Shown here one piece after another: positions 26,371 to 35,503 of a stretch of DNA of 64,000 nucleotides. The stretch is from contig NZ_CP032686.1 of the NCBI RefSeq assembly GCF_003627795.1, forward strand, positions 124,001 through 188,000. Reading direction: 5' to 3'. The position numbers and the translations under genes were made by a program. Each line of letters begins with the position of its first letter. Within the stretch, counting starts at the first letter, position 1. Below the pieces are notes generated by a model, which was not told the DNA's origin, did not search any database, and saw only the letters and a list, made by a program, of their open reading frames with translations. Origin of the DNA: Rhizobium sp. CCGE531 (GTDB lineage: Bacteria > Pseudomonadota > Alphaproteobacteria > Rhizobiales > Rhizobiaceae).

Positions 26371-27204
26371 ATCGGAGTTATCCCCGTTCTTAATGCTTCG
26401 TCAGCTAAACAGAGGCCCGAAAAAACCGGCTTAAGAAATCCGGTAAAATTTGTTGTTTTGCACAGTTGTCTTCACCAATTAACTGTCCGAACGAATATCA
26501 GGAACGGTTATTTGCGCTTGGTGTCCAGTCTGCGAGAGAACCCCAGCGCTTCATCTCGATCCATGGCCTCTGGCGTGTTTCATCTTCAGCGTGTCAATCG
26601 GCATGGGTCATGATGCCGATAAGCACAATAAGCAATTGTTTTCGCTGCAGCGTCTCGGTCGTTATTTGATGCTTACTTACATCCTGGCGGCGGAAGTACC
26701 TGTCAGGATCATTATGGGCGACGACGGGCAGGCGATATCGAACATGCCTGAAACGTGAACTAATTTGCCGCCTTTGGCAATCAAATATTGAAAATGTCTA
26801 AAATACACGCGGCGTGTCACATCCCGCCATTTGGCTGATCGCGGTTCAATGACATCCATGCTTGGGTGCACTCGCGCGCCGATGAGTATTTTCTAATATT
26901 GCCGAACTTTCCGAGTGTTTTAAATCGCCTTCCTGCGCGTTTTGGTGGATAAAGTTATGTATATTCTCTGTATGGTTGATGGTTGGAATTGTTGCGATCA
27001 TGCGACAGCGACATAGACTCTGTGAATGGTCCAAAAATAGTCAATAGATTTCCACCACGAAAGCTTGCCCTTTCCGACATTAACTGTTTCAGGAGATTAA
27101 ATCGGAATCTATTTTACAAATAGACGTGATGTCGTCTACGTTCGTAGGTGAATAAGATTTATAAAATGTATCTATAAAGTATAAGTGGGCGAAGGGGCGT
27201 AGTT
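26371..27204. promoter_or_regulatory. Long AT-rich divergent intergenic region before the secretion operon
   Basis: No gene is supported in these 834 bases; short frames are without domains. Close to the tolC-like start lies a small dyad, TAGACG-TGATGT-CGTCTA (27121-27138). AT-rich repeats of the TATAA type follow up to the ribosome site GAAGGGG. The length and composition suggest complex regulation of the exporter operon and the GGDEF gene. Confidence 0.45.
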
Positions 27205-28641
27205 TTGGCTTATAAGATGCGATTGATGGCGGCAATCGGAATTTCGATGGCCATAAGTTCTTTATCAAGTGGTTCTGCTGGTGCTTTGACATTGCAGCAG
27301 GCGATTGAAAAGACAATGAAAACCAACCCACAGATCATGCAGGCGGCGCAGGATCGGGAAGCAACCGAGTTCCAATTGCGCCAGGCAAGGGGGCTTTACT
27401 TACCATCAGTCGACCTCGAGTCTGGTTACGGTCGCCGTAGATTGTCGGATGTAACATCCGGAGCCTTGTCGCGTACCCATGATTACCTAAATCCCGCAGA
27501 TGTAAGCCTGACGATTACGCAGACGTTATTCGATGGGGGCGACCGCAAGGCGCAGAAGGACAAGCAGGCGGCCCGTGTCGACGGTGCATCCTTCCGCGTT
27601 CAACAGCGCTCGGAGGCTTTAGCGCTGGAAGTGTCCCAGAATTATCTCGAGTATCAACTGCAGATGGAGATCGTAGCGGCTGCTGAAAAGAACGTCGCCT
27701 TCCACAAGCAGATGGTCGGCAACATCGAGGATAGCATCAAGGGCGGCGCTCTCACGGATGCCGATCGTCTTCAGGGTCGTGAACGCCTGCAGGCGGCGAA
27801 TGCCCGCCTTCAGGAAGCAAAGAAGGAGCTCGACGCGACGAAGATCCGCTTTCTCCAGGTTGTCGGCGAGCCGATCAGCAATGCAAATCGTCCGGCCTCC
27901 GTGGCGCGTTACTTGCCGAAGACGCTCGATGACGCTGTCTTCATCGCTCAAAAGAACAATCCGCAGATCTCGTCGGCCAAGGCTGACGTCAATGCCGCTG
28001 ACGCGGACGTCCGCGGTTCCAAGTCTGCATTCCTGCCGCGGCTGGACCTCGTCGGCAGCGCCCGCATTGGCGATGATGTCGACGGCAACAAGGGTAACAC
28101 CAGCGACGTTCAGGTCGGTGTAGTCGCCAAGTGGAACCTTTATCACGGCGGTATCGATACCGCCCATCAGCAGGAACTGGTTCGTCGCGCAGCCGAACAG
28201 CGTTTTGCGCTAAGCCAGAGCTATCGCGAGGTTGACGAGTCTGTCCGTTCCGCTTGGAGCGAGCGTACCAACCAGGCTCAGCTAGCGCATATCTTGGATG
28301 GGCAAGCCAAAACAAATGCGCAGCTCGTATCGTCCTATCGCGAGCAATTCAAGGTGGGCCAGCGCTCGCTGCTTGATCTGTTGGATGCCCAGAACACTCG
28401 CTTCAACACCGAGGTTTTGGCCAAGACGGCAGAGGTCGCCTCGCTCTTTGCCGAATACAAGATTCTGGCAGCATCGGGCAGCTTGTTGTCGACGATGAAG
28501 CTGAAACCGGTCGATCAGGCGACACCTTATGCCCGTGATCAGTTCGCTGTGTCGTCGAATACCGCTGATCCTGGCTATACCAAATACGACTCGCACCAGA
28601 AGCCCGGCCTGCCGATCGATCTGCTCGAGCCGATTCGTTAA
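27205..28641 (+). CDS. TolC-family outer-membrane channel of type I secretion system
   Basis: A 478-residue protein with an N-terminal signal peptide (MAAIGISMAISSLSSGSAGA). Two homologous outer-membrane efflux repeats follow: ALTLQQAIEKTMKTNPQIMQ and TLDDAVFIAQKNNPQISSAK mark the repeat starts, and the helical segments are rich in Ala/Gln. It would form a trimeric outer-membrane barrel and periplasmic tunnel for the adhesin. TTG at 27205 is the likely start, seven bases after GAAGGGG; ATG at 27217 is possible. It is the first gene of the tolC-ABC-HlyD operon, 29 bases before the ABC gene. The family is secure. Confidence 0.94.
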   Translation: MAYKMRLMAAIGISMAISSLSSGSAGALTLQQAIEKTMKTNPQIMQAAQDREATEFQLRQARGLYLPSVDLESGYGRRRLSDVTSGALSRTHDYLNPADVSLTITQTLFDGGDRKAQKDKQAARVDGASFRVQQRSEALALEVSQNYLEYQLQMEIVAAAEKNVAFHKQMVGNIEDSIKGGALTDADRLQGRERLQAANARLQEAKKELDATKIRFLQVVGEPISNANRPASVARYLPKTLDDAVFIAQKNNPQISSAKADVNAADADVRGSKSAFLPRLDLVGSARIGDDVDGNKGNTSDVQVGVVAKWNLYHGGIDTAHQQELVRRAAEQRFALSQSYREVDESVRSAWSERTNQAQLAHILDGQAKTNAQLVSSYREQFKVGQRSLLDLLDAQNTRFNTEVLAKTAEVASLFAEYKILAASGSLLSTMKLKPVDQATPYARDQFAVSSNTADPGYTKYDSHQKPGLPIDLLEPIR

Positions 28642-28670
28642 TCGTTACGATCCGAATTGGATAGTGGTTC

Positions 28671-30824
28671 ATGTTGAACGTAGCACCTGACGTGTTTGCG
28701 AGCGTATCGCTGCGGACTTTCAAGTCGGCATTTAAATCGGTCGCTGCGTTTTACGGTCGCCCGAACTCGGATACCGTGCTGTTTTCGGGCGTTCCAGACG
28801 AAATTTTGGAGGCTATGGACCTCGACGATGTCGAGCGGCTGTCGGAACGTATTGGTCTGCAGGTCCTGAAGCATAAGGAACGAGACTGCCGACTGGGTAA
28901 TTTCGACTGTCCCGCCATTGTCACCTTCGCCGGTGGCGGCGTGCTACCGCTGCTTGAGACGGCCGAAAACGGCTCCTACGTCACCGATATCGCGCCGATC
29001 GCCGGAGCGTCGAACCTCTTGGCGCGAGAGGAGCTTGCCGCGCTCAATCCGCAATCTGCCTTTGCCTTCACCCTCTATTACCAGAATGCTTCGGAAGAGG
29101 CACGCATCGGCCATGCGGTGGAGATTGAGAAGCGTCACTGGCTTGCGACGGCGCTGGTGCCCTACTGGCGAACCTATGCCCGCGTCATGCTGGCGGCGCT
29201 CTTTATCAACATCATCGCGCTGGCCTCGCCGCTCTTCACCATGAATGTGTACGATCGGGTTCTGCCAAACAAGGCGTTCCCAACACTTTGGGTGCTGACC
29301 GCCGGCATTTCGCTGGCCTATCTCTTTGATTTTCTTTTGAAGACGGCCCGCGCATTGCTGATCGACTATGCCGGTCGCAAGGCGGATCTGCGGCTGTCAC
29401 AGCTGATCTTCGACAAGATCCTGAATTCGACGCTGGCGTCTCGCCCGTTGTCGACCGGAGAATATGCCAATCGCGTGACACAATATGAATTTGTGCGCGA
29501 GTTCTTCACCTCGAACACGATCGGCGTGCTGATCGACAGTCTTTTCGTCGTGATCTTCCTGGTCGTCATCTATCTGATCGCGGGTTGGCTCGTGATCATT
29601 CCGGCCGTCGCCTTCGTTCTGTCAGTGACAATCGGGCTCGTTGCGCAGGCCCAGATTGGCAAGCGCATGGCAACGGCCACGAACGAGGCATCGCGCCGCC
29701 AATCGATGCTCGTCGAGACGATTTCGACGATCGAGACATTGAAAAGCCTGCGCGCCGAGGCAACCATGCTGCGCCGCTGGCAGGAGCTGACGAAATATTC
29801 GAGCCGCACCAGCGAGGATATCAAGCACATCTCGTCGAACGCCATCAACATGACGGTGTTTCTCCAGCAGATGGTCAGCGTACTCATCGTCGTCGCGGGC
29901 ACGTATGAATTTGCCGATGGAAAAATCGCCATGGGTGCGATCGTCGCCACTGTCATGCTGGCGAGCCGCGCGGGCGCGCCCTTCGGGCAGATCGCCATGA
30001 CGCTTGCGCGGTTCCGCCAGGCCACCATGTCGCTGCGCATTCTCGACAAGATCATGGAACAGCCTGATGACCGGCCGTCGACCGTCGGCTTCGTCAATCG
30101 GCAGATCACTAGCAGCGGATTCAGCTTCCAGGACGTTTCCTTCCAGTATCCTGGCTCCGACCAGGCGGTCATCAACCAGCTATCCTTCACGGTTGCACCT
30201 GGCGAAAAGATCGGGATCATCGGCCGCATTGGCTCGGGCAAAACGACACTCGGCCGGCTTCTCGACGGGCTCTTCCAGCCGGCCAGCGGCCGCGTGCTGA
30301 TTGATGGCGTCGATATACGCCAGTATCACATGGCGGAGGTGCGCGCTGCCGTGGCTGTCGCCGGCCAGTCGTCGGACCTGTTCTCCGGCACCGTGAAGGA
30401 AAATCTGCTGCTCGGCCGTGCTGATGCCAGCGACGAGGAACTATTGGCCGTTTCGCGCATGACCGGCGTAGAAGAATTCGTTGCCCTTCACCCACGCGGT
30501 TTCGACATGCCGGTCGGCGAGCGCGGCGCGAACCTCTCGAGCGGCCAAAAACAGGCGTTGACCATAGCTCGCCTGCTCCTGACCCGTCCGAAGATCGTTT
30601 TCCTGGATGAGCCGTCGGGGGCGATGGATTTGGCAAGCGAGCGCCATCTGATCAGCAGGCTGAGCCATGCATTCGGCCCGCAAACGACGCTGCTGGTCGC
30701 AACCCATCGCCACAGCATGCTGGAGCTCGTCGACCGGCTGATCGTCATCGATAAGGGCCGCATCATCGCCGATGGACCAAAGAATGCTGTCATCGAGGCG
30801 ATGCAGCGCAAGGCGGTGCAATGA
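28671..30824 (+). CDS. Type I secretion ABC transporter (LapB-like)
   Basis: A 717-residue inner-membrane exporter. The first 140 or so residues form a C39-like domain with no visible catalytic Cys, as in LapB and HlyB, where it recruits substrate. The transmembrane domain (about 160-430) has six helices. The ATPase domain carries Walker A GRIGSGKTT (about residue 520), signature LSSGQKQ and Walker B KIVFLDEPSGAMD with H-loop VATHRHS. It overlaps the membrane-fusion gene by ATGA. Together with the adjoining proteins it should export the giant adhesin encoded at 35.5-51.3 kb. Confidence 0.95.
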   Translation: MLNVAPDVFASVSLRTFKSAFKSVAAFYGRPNSDTVLFSGVPDEILEAMDLDDVERLSERIGLQVLKHKERDCRLGNFDCPAIVTFAGGGVLPLLETAENGSYVTDIAPIAGASNLLAREELAALNPQSAFAFTLYYQNASEEARIGHAVEIEKRHWLATALVPYWRTYARVMLAALFINIIALASPLFTMNVYDRVLPNKAFPTLWVLTAGISLAYLFDFLLKTARALLIDYAGRKADLRLSQLIFDKILNSTLASRPLSTGEYANRVTQYEFVREFFTSNTIGVLIDSLFVVIFLVVIYLIAGWLVIIPAVAFVLSVTIGLVAQAQIGKRMATATNEASRRQSMLVETISTIETLKSLRAEATMLRRWQELTKYSSRTSEDIKHISSNAINMTVFLQQMVSVLIVVAGTYEFADGKIAMGAIVATVMLASRAGAPFGQIAMTLARFRQATMSLRILDKIMEQPDDRPSTVGFVNRQITSSGFSFQDVSFQYPGSDQAVINQLSFTVAPGEKIGIIGRIGSGKTTLGRLLDGLFQPASGRVLIDGVDIRQYHMAEVRAAVAVAGQSSDLFSGTVKENLLLGRADASDEELLAVSRMTGVEEFVALHPRGFDMPVGERGANLSSGQKQALTIARLLLTRPKIVFLDEPSGAMDLASERHLISRLSHAFGPQTTLLVATHRHSMLELVDRLIVIDKGRIIADGPKNAVIEAMQRKAVQ

Positions 30825-32125
30825 TGGGTGCATCTCGCCACGACATCCACGACAATCCTCCATTCTTCGCCCGGCTGATCCTTGGCCTTTGTGCCCTGAT
30901 GATCGTTGCTTTCATCGCCTGGGCGGCCTTTGCCGATATCGACGAGATCGCACGCGGTGAAGGGAAGGTGATACCGGTATCGAAGACGCAGATCGTGCAA
31001 TCGTCCGAACCAGGTATCGTCCAGCAGATCAATGTCAATCTCGGGCAAGTCGTCCACAAGGGCGATATTCTGGTCCAGCTCGACAACACAACGACGGCGT
31101 CTACGCTCGGCGAATCGGTTGCCAAGGCTCGCGCGCTCGGTGCCAAGGCTGAGCGCCTGGCCCTGGAGGAGGCAGGTGCCTTCGACGCACAGTTCGTCTG
31201 TCCGGCTGATATTCTTGCCACCGCAAAAAACGTCTGCGACAACGAGGAAAAGCTCTTCGAGGCGGATCGCGCTTCTTATAACAATAAGCTCGATGTTCTC
31301 GATCAGCGCCTGAAGCAGCATCAGAACGAGCTGGACGAAGCCCACGCCAACATAGACCGCCTGACGCAAAACATCGCCGGCGCCCAGAAGCAATACGATC
31401 TGCTGAAGCCGCTTGGTGAGAAAAAACTCGTTGCTCAAACGGAGGTTCTCAAAGTCCAGCGAGAGCTTGTCGACCTGCAAGGGCAGCTTAAAGTCTACGT
31501 CGAAAGCCTCGATCGCCTGCAAGCGGCCGTCAAGGAGGCGACATTACAGGTTGCCGACCTTGGATTGCAGCTGCGCCAGCAGGCCCTGACCGACAAGGGA
31601 CAGGCACTGTCGGAACTTTCGGTCGTCGACGAGACGATCCGCGGGGCATCCGATCGGGTCAAGCATACGGATATCCGGTCACCGGTGGACGGCATCGTCA
31701 ATACGCTGGAGGTCAATACGATCGGCGCCTATGTCGACGCCGGCAAGGTCATCGCTGGTGTCGTCCCGACAGCGGACACTCTGCTGATCGAGGCGAAGAT
31801 CTCACCCCGCGACGTTGCTTTCGTGCGCGTCGACCAGCCGGCGGTCATTAAGATTTCGGCCTATGATTTCTCTATCTTCGGTGCTTTGGACGGCAAGGTC
31901 GTCAATGTGTCCGCCGATAGCCTTGTCGAAAAGGACAAGAACGAAACCTATTACCTCGTGCGCATCAAGACCGACAAATCGGCGCTGGAGCGAGACGGCA
32001 AGCACTATCCGATCATCCCCGGCATGGTGGCTTCCGCCGAGATAGTGACAGGCCGCAAGGCGATTCTCGCCTATCTGATGAAGCCGATCAACAAGGCGCG
32101 CTCCGAAGCGCTCACGGAACGGTGA
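30821..32125 (+). CDS. HlyD-family membrane fusion protein (LapC-like)
   Basis: A 434-residue periplasmic adaptor. One membrane anchor occupies residues 20-42 (LILGLCALMIVAFIAWAAF). A lipoyl/barrel-sandwich half (SSEPGIVQQINVNLGQVVHKGD), a long coiled-coil (about 110-250) and the second half (TDIRSPVDGIVNTL) follow, then a beta-barrel and the C-terminal GMVASAEIVTGRKAILAYLMKP signature of HlyD proteins. It bridges the ABC transporter and TolC. The ATG overlaps the ABC stop, and its own stop overlaps the RHH-PAS start as GTGA, so all three are translationally coupled. Confidence 0.95.
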   Translation: MMGASRHDIHDNPPFFARLILGLCALMIVAFIAWAAFADIDEIARGEGKVIPVSKTQIVQSSEPGIVQQINVNLGQVVHKGDILVQLDNTTTASTLGESVAKARALGAKAERLALEEAGAFDAQFVCPADILATAKNVCDNEEKLFEADRASYNNKLDVLDQRLKQHQNELDEAHANIDRLTQNIAGAQKQYDLLKPLGEKKLVAQTEVLKVQRELVDLQGQLKVYVESLDRLQAAVKEATLQVADLGLQLRQQALTDKGQALSELSVVDETIRGASDRVKHTDIRSPVDGIVNTLEVNTIGAYVDAGKVIAGVVPTADTLLIEAKISPRDVAFVRVDQPAVIKISAYDFSIFGALDGKVVNVSADSLVEKDKNETYYLVRIKTDKSALERDGKHYPIIPGMVASAEIVTGRKAILAYLMKPINKARSEALTER

Positions 32126-32787
32126 GGGTCGTTATGCGCAAAGGAGCCGGGAAGGACGAAGCTGCGATGATGGTCCGGGACGAAGCCTTGCCATCGGTCG
32201 ATGGTGATGAGTTGGAGCCACGTTTCCGAGCCGTAACCGGCGGCGGCGAGCGTCGTGGCATTCGTCTGGAGCGTATCTATTGGGATGGTCTCGGACGAAT
32301 GTCGGAGGCCGGCGGCATCAGCATCGGTGACCTGGTATCCACCACGGCAGCCGAAATGCCGGAAACGGGTAACCTGACTTCTTTGTTGCGCGTCCTCAGC
32401 TTCAAATGGGCGCTCAGTCGTCTCGATGCCGTTGAGGATGTCGCATCGCTGACCAATCTTAACGCCGTTCTTCAGGCGTCGCCAACGCCGGCGGTGGTGT
32501 TGACGCAGGAGCGCGGGATCAAGCTGTTCAACGATGCCTTCCTGAAGATGCTGCGCCACCGTCTGCCGTTGATCGATGATGTCCAGCAAACGGCGCGCAC
32601 CTTACGCCTGTCGATCGATACTCAGATCGAAGAGGTGCTCTCCATCCTGTCGATTAATCGCGGCAAGACGCTGAACACCGGATTCAAGATCGGCCTCGGC
32701 TCGCAATCGCTGACGGGCCACATCAATCTGGCGTTGGCGCCGACGCACGAGGCACCGATGCTGGTCGGCTATCTTTCCGTTAATTGA
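32122..32787 (+). CDS. RHH-PAS protein, probable regulator of the exporter operon
   Basis: Up to 221 residues. Residues 45-110 match the ribbon-helix-helix type seen in small RHH_4 proteins: RGIRLERIYWDGLGRM, then ISIGDLVSTTAAEM and NLTSLLRVLSFKWA. The C-terminal half (ASLTNLNAVLQASPTPAVVL, GIKLFNDAFLKML) resembles a PAS-like sensor. The pairing suggests a ligand- or redox-responsive DNA-binding protein, but this is inference. The GTG at 32122 overlaps the HlyD stop; ATG 32134 is an alternative. The gene closes the exporter operon and probably regulates it or the adhesin. Confidence 0.6.
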   Translation: MRVVMRKGAGKDEAAMMVRDEALPSVDGDELEPRFRAVTGGGERRGIRLERIYWDGLGRMSEAGGISIGDLVSTTAAEMPETGNLTSLLRVLSFKWALSRLDAVEDVASLTNLNAVLQASPTPAVVLTQERGIKLFNDAFLKMLRHRLPLIDDVQQTARTLRLSIDTQIEEVLSILSINRGKTLNTGFKIGLGSQSLTGHINLALAPTHEAPMLVGYLSVN

Positions 32788-32847
32788 GATGCCATCTTCT
32801 TCGTTGCGAGCTGTGCTCGCCTCGATATGCTTTGAAGACGGGTCCTG

Positions 32848-33798
32848 TTAATGGACCTCGCCTTCGCCGGGAACCACCTTGGCGAGCGGCACTGCGGCGG
32901 CCACTGCTTGTGCATGAGGATCGCGCGAGCCGTGCAAATAGCCGCGACCTGCAACGATCGAATAGAGTGGCAGATATTCCCCAATGCGTTTGTCGGACAA
33001 GACCTCGTCACGCATGTTGTCGAGGATAAGATTGTTGCCGTTGACGGAGACTGACAGGACGGCGTGGTAAAAATGTCGCTGCTGGTCGAAGAGAACGACC
33101 AGGGTCATATGGTCGAGATCGACACCGGCTTTATAGAGTGCCGCCATCTTCAAGATTGCGTAGTCCTCACAGTCGCCCTGCTGATGCGATAGCGCTTCGC
33201 TCGGTTTCGCCCAGTGATCCGCCACATGATAGGTGTCCATGTCGCTGGCGTAGCGGATGGCATGGTTGACCGTGTAATTGATAGTATTGATCTTGTCGCG
33301 GATCGAGGCGCCGGCAATCTTTGTTTCAGCGGCCGCGATGACGGTTTCGGCTGCATTGCATCCACGTGCTCCGCAATCGAGCGATTTGCCCGACCGGATT
33401 TCGGCGAGCGGGCCGGCGTAATTGTTAAGCGCGGCAAGATGTTTGAACGGAATGGCGACAGTTCCGAATACAGAGTCGCCCAAGGGAGCGCTGCTCGGCT
33501 TTGTGGGGCGTACCGGCTCCGATGCAGTCAAGTCATTATGCGGAAGGCCGCCCGGTGCAACAGCGAGGCTCTGGTTCAATGTAGCCAGGTCGACGCCGCT
33601 GATTGCCTTTGCGGCGTTTCCGATGGCGGGCGCAAAGAGATCGATGGCGGTCTCGACCAGTGGGTCCTGAAACAGCGTGACAACAGGGCGGACGGTATCG
33701 CCTGTCGCCGCCATACCAATGGTCGGTGACGATAGACCGAAGGCAAAGGAAGCGGCAGCAAGTGCTGAAAGTATAGTTTTTTTGTTCTTGTATGCCAT
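32848..33798 (-). CDS. Periplasmic transglutaminase-like cysteine protease (LapG-like)
   Basis: A 316-residue secreted protein with a signal peptide (residues 1-33) and a bacterial transglutaminase-like cysteine proteinase domain. The catalytic triad is visible as Cys in QQGDCEDYAILKM, His in HFYHAVLSV and Asp in LILDNMRDEV. LapG enzymes cleave the N-terminal retention module of giant adhesins and release them from the cell; they are restrained by LapD bound to c-di-GMP. The gene lies between the exporter operon and the adhesin, strongly suggesting that the adhesin is the substrate. The reverse orientation gives it a separate promoter, probably in the AT-rich stretch around 33830-33910. Confidence 0.9.
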   Translation of the reverse strand: MAYKNKKTILSALAAASFAFGLSSPTIGMAATGDTVRPVVTLFQDPLVETAIDLFAPAIGNAAKAISGVDLATLNQSLAVAPGGLPHNDLTASEPVRPTKPSSAPLGDSVFGTVAIPFKHLAALNNYAGPLAEIRSGKSLDCGARGCNAAETVIAAAETKIAGASIRDKINTINYTVNHAIRYASDMDTYHVADHWAKPSEALSHQQGDCEDYAILKMAALYKAGVDLDHMTLVVLFDQQRHFYHAVLSVSVNGNNLILDNMRDEVLSDKRIGEYLPLYSIVAGRGYLHGSRDPHAQAVAAAVPLAKVVPGEGEVH

Positions 33799-34056
33799 CG
33801 GCGCTCAATTCTCCCTGATTGGGAGAATAGTGCGCGATACTCCTGAATATGGCGTTCGGATATATAGATAAATTAAGTATAAATTAAGAGATCAAATAAG
33901 TATAAAATTGTGCGGAGTGCGATGGGAAACTATTAAGGATGATTTCGGCAAGGGTATTGAACTAATTCATCATGACGCAGGAGCGGATGAAGTGGCGCTA
34001 CCGTGATGGCGACGGCGCGTGTCAGTACCTATGTGCGTCGATGACGCCTGCCTGCT

Positions 34057-35262
34057 TCAGAACGACTGTGAGGGCTGTGTGGAAATCCTTAGTTTGCCGC
34101 CCTCGATCGTATTGATCACCATTCTACGCTCCACCTGGCCGGCGGCGTTGAAGCGGAACAGCCCGGTCGTGCCGCGGAAGCCGACCTTGTTCCTCAGATT
34201 GGCCGCGGTGACGGCTTGCGGGCCCTGGGAACGGATGAGGCCAGAGGTGATCGCCATGGCGTCATAGCCATAAGCGCCGTAGGTCGTCAGCGGGTGGTTG
34301 AAGTGGCGCTGATAGCGCTCGGCGATGAGCCCGCTACTCTGCGTGTCGTCCGTCGCGACAAAGGCGCCAGCTACAGCCGGCATCGCATACACCGCTTGCG
34401 GCCAGCCGTTGGTGCCGACCATCGCCTGACCGGGAATGGCCGCGCTGCGTACGGCACTCGCCGCCAAGCCGATTTCCGAGGTGTTCCCGAGAATGACCAC
34501 GATTTCGGCCGACTGGATGAGAGGTCGATTCTTGGCAAGGACATCAGCGGCCTGATCCGTTGCGCCGTAACGGCCCAGGCCCATGAAGGTGTTGCCACTA
34601 TTCCAGATCGCATTGCCCAATCTCGTTGTGTCGGATTGAGAAAAATCAGCAGGCACCAGCGCCGATACCTTCTTGTGACCGGAAGGACCGGCCGCCTTGA
34701 CGCCCTCCGTCGCGCTGTCGATTTCATCCGAGGCCAGGTTGAAGACCTCCCCGCCGGTCGCCGCAGTCGCAAGGTTAAGCAATGGGGGACGCTGGGTGGA
34801 TGGAATGGTGGCGATGGAAGCCGTCTCGGCCGGCGGCAAATAGCTTACGATGAGCGCGGCATTCCGCCCCTTGGCCGCTGTGACCTGTGCGGCAACGCCG
34901 GCAAGTCCCGGGCCGACATTCTTGACGCGCAGCCGAACCTGATTGTTGCCGAGTTCACCGACGCCAAGGACCGCCCCGTCACGCACATCGCGGGCCGGAC
35001 CTTCATAGAGACCGGCCGCACCTTTACGCAGCAATAGTGTGATTTCCGTGCCGCTGTCGCCGCCATAGGTCTCCTCAATGGCGGTGGACGGCATTTTTAT
35101 GTCGTCTTTCTTGCTGTTGTTCTCCAGTCCCACACCGTCCATCTGACAGCCGGCGAGGCCGGCACAGAGGATGAGGGCGGCACCGCGTGCTGATCGTCGA
35201 TGCGCTCTGCGCGGCAGCCACTCGGTCAAAAGGCTCAACGAAAAGCTGATCGCAAACGGCAC
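34057..35262 (-). CDS. LpoA/LivJ-like periplasmic-binding-fold lipoprotein
   Basis: A 401-residue protein with a lipobox LAGCQ near residue 39, so it should be anchored to the outer membrane or periplasmic face. The rest is a type 1 periplasmic-binding fold (TEITLLLRKGAAGLY, AALIVSYLPPAET, VSALVPADFSQSD, GLRRYGATD-like, GAYGYDAMAITSGLI). The resemblance is to rhizobial LpoA-type penicillin-binding-protein activators, which are normally linked to rsmI and yraN. Here it faces the adhesin gene across a 241-base divergent promoter. The N-terminal 30 residues before the lipobox are unusually long, so the true start may be internal. Function in this locus is unknown. Confidence 0.78.
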   Translation of the reverse strand: MPFAISFSLSLLTEWLPRRAHRRSARGAALILCAGLAGCQMDGVGLENNSKKDDIKMPSTAIEETYGGDSGTEITLLLRKGAAGLYEGPARDVRDGAVLGVGELGNNQVRLRVKNVGPGLAGVAAQVTAAKGRNAALIVSYLPPAETASIATIPSTQRPPLLNLATAATGGEVFNLASDEIDSATEGVKAAGPSGHKKVSALVPADFSQSDTTRLGNAIWNSGNTFMGLGRYGATDQAADVLAKNRPLIQSAEIVVILGNTSEIGLAASAVRSAAIPGQAMVGTNGWPQAVYAMPAVAGAFVATDDTQSSGLIAERYQRHFNHPLTTYGAYGYDAMAITSGLIRSQGPQAVTAANLRNKVGFRGTTGLFRFNAAGQVERRMVINTIEGGKLRISTQPSQSF

Positions 35263-35503
35263 AACTACTCCCCCGATTCTCTACGGCAGACTGCAACAGC
35301 CTATCGGGCCGCATTTGCACACCGCGACTGACGTAAAGTCAAGCGGTATACTTAGCGAGTTGTTCTTTGGTTGAGTTAACCATCGGTAAAATAATTCTGC
35401 GATGCTGCATAACCGGCTATATCGACGAGGTTAATGAAGTATTGCAATCGTCTCGCTCCCGTAATTGATTGCGGCAAATTATGAGACACCGGGAGCCAGA
35501 CCT

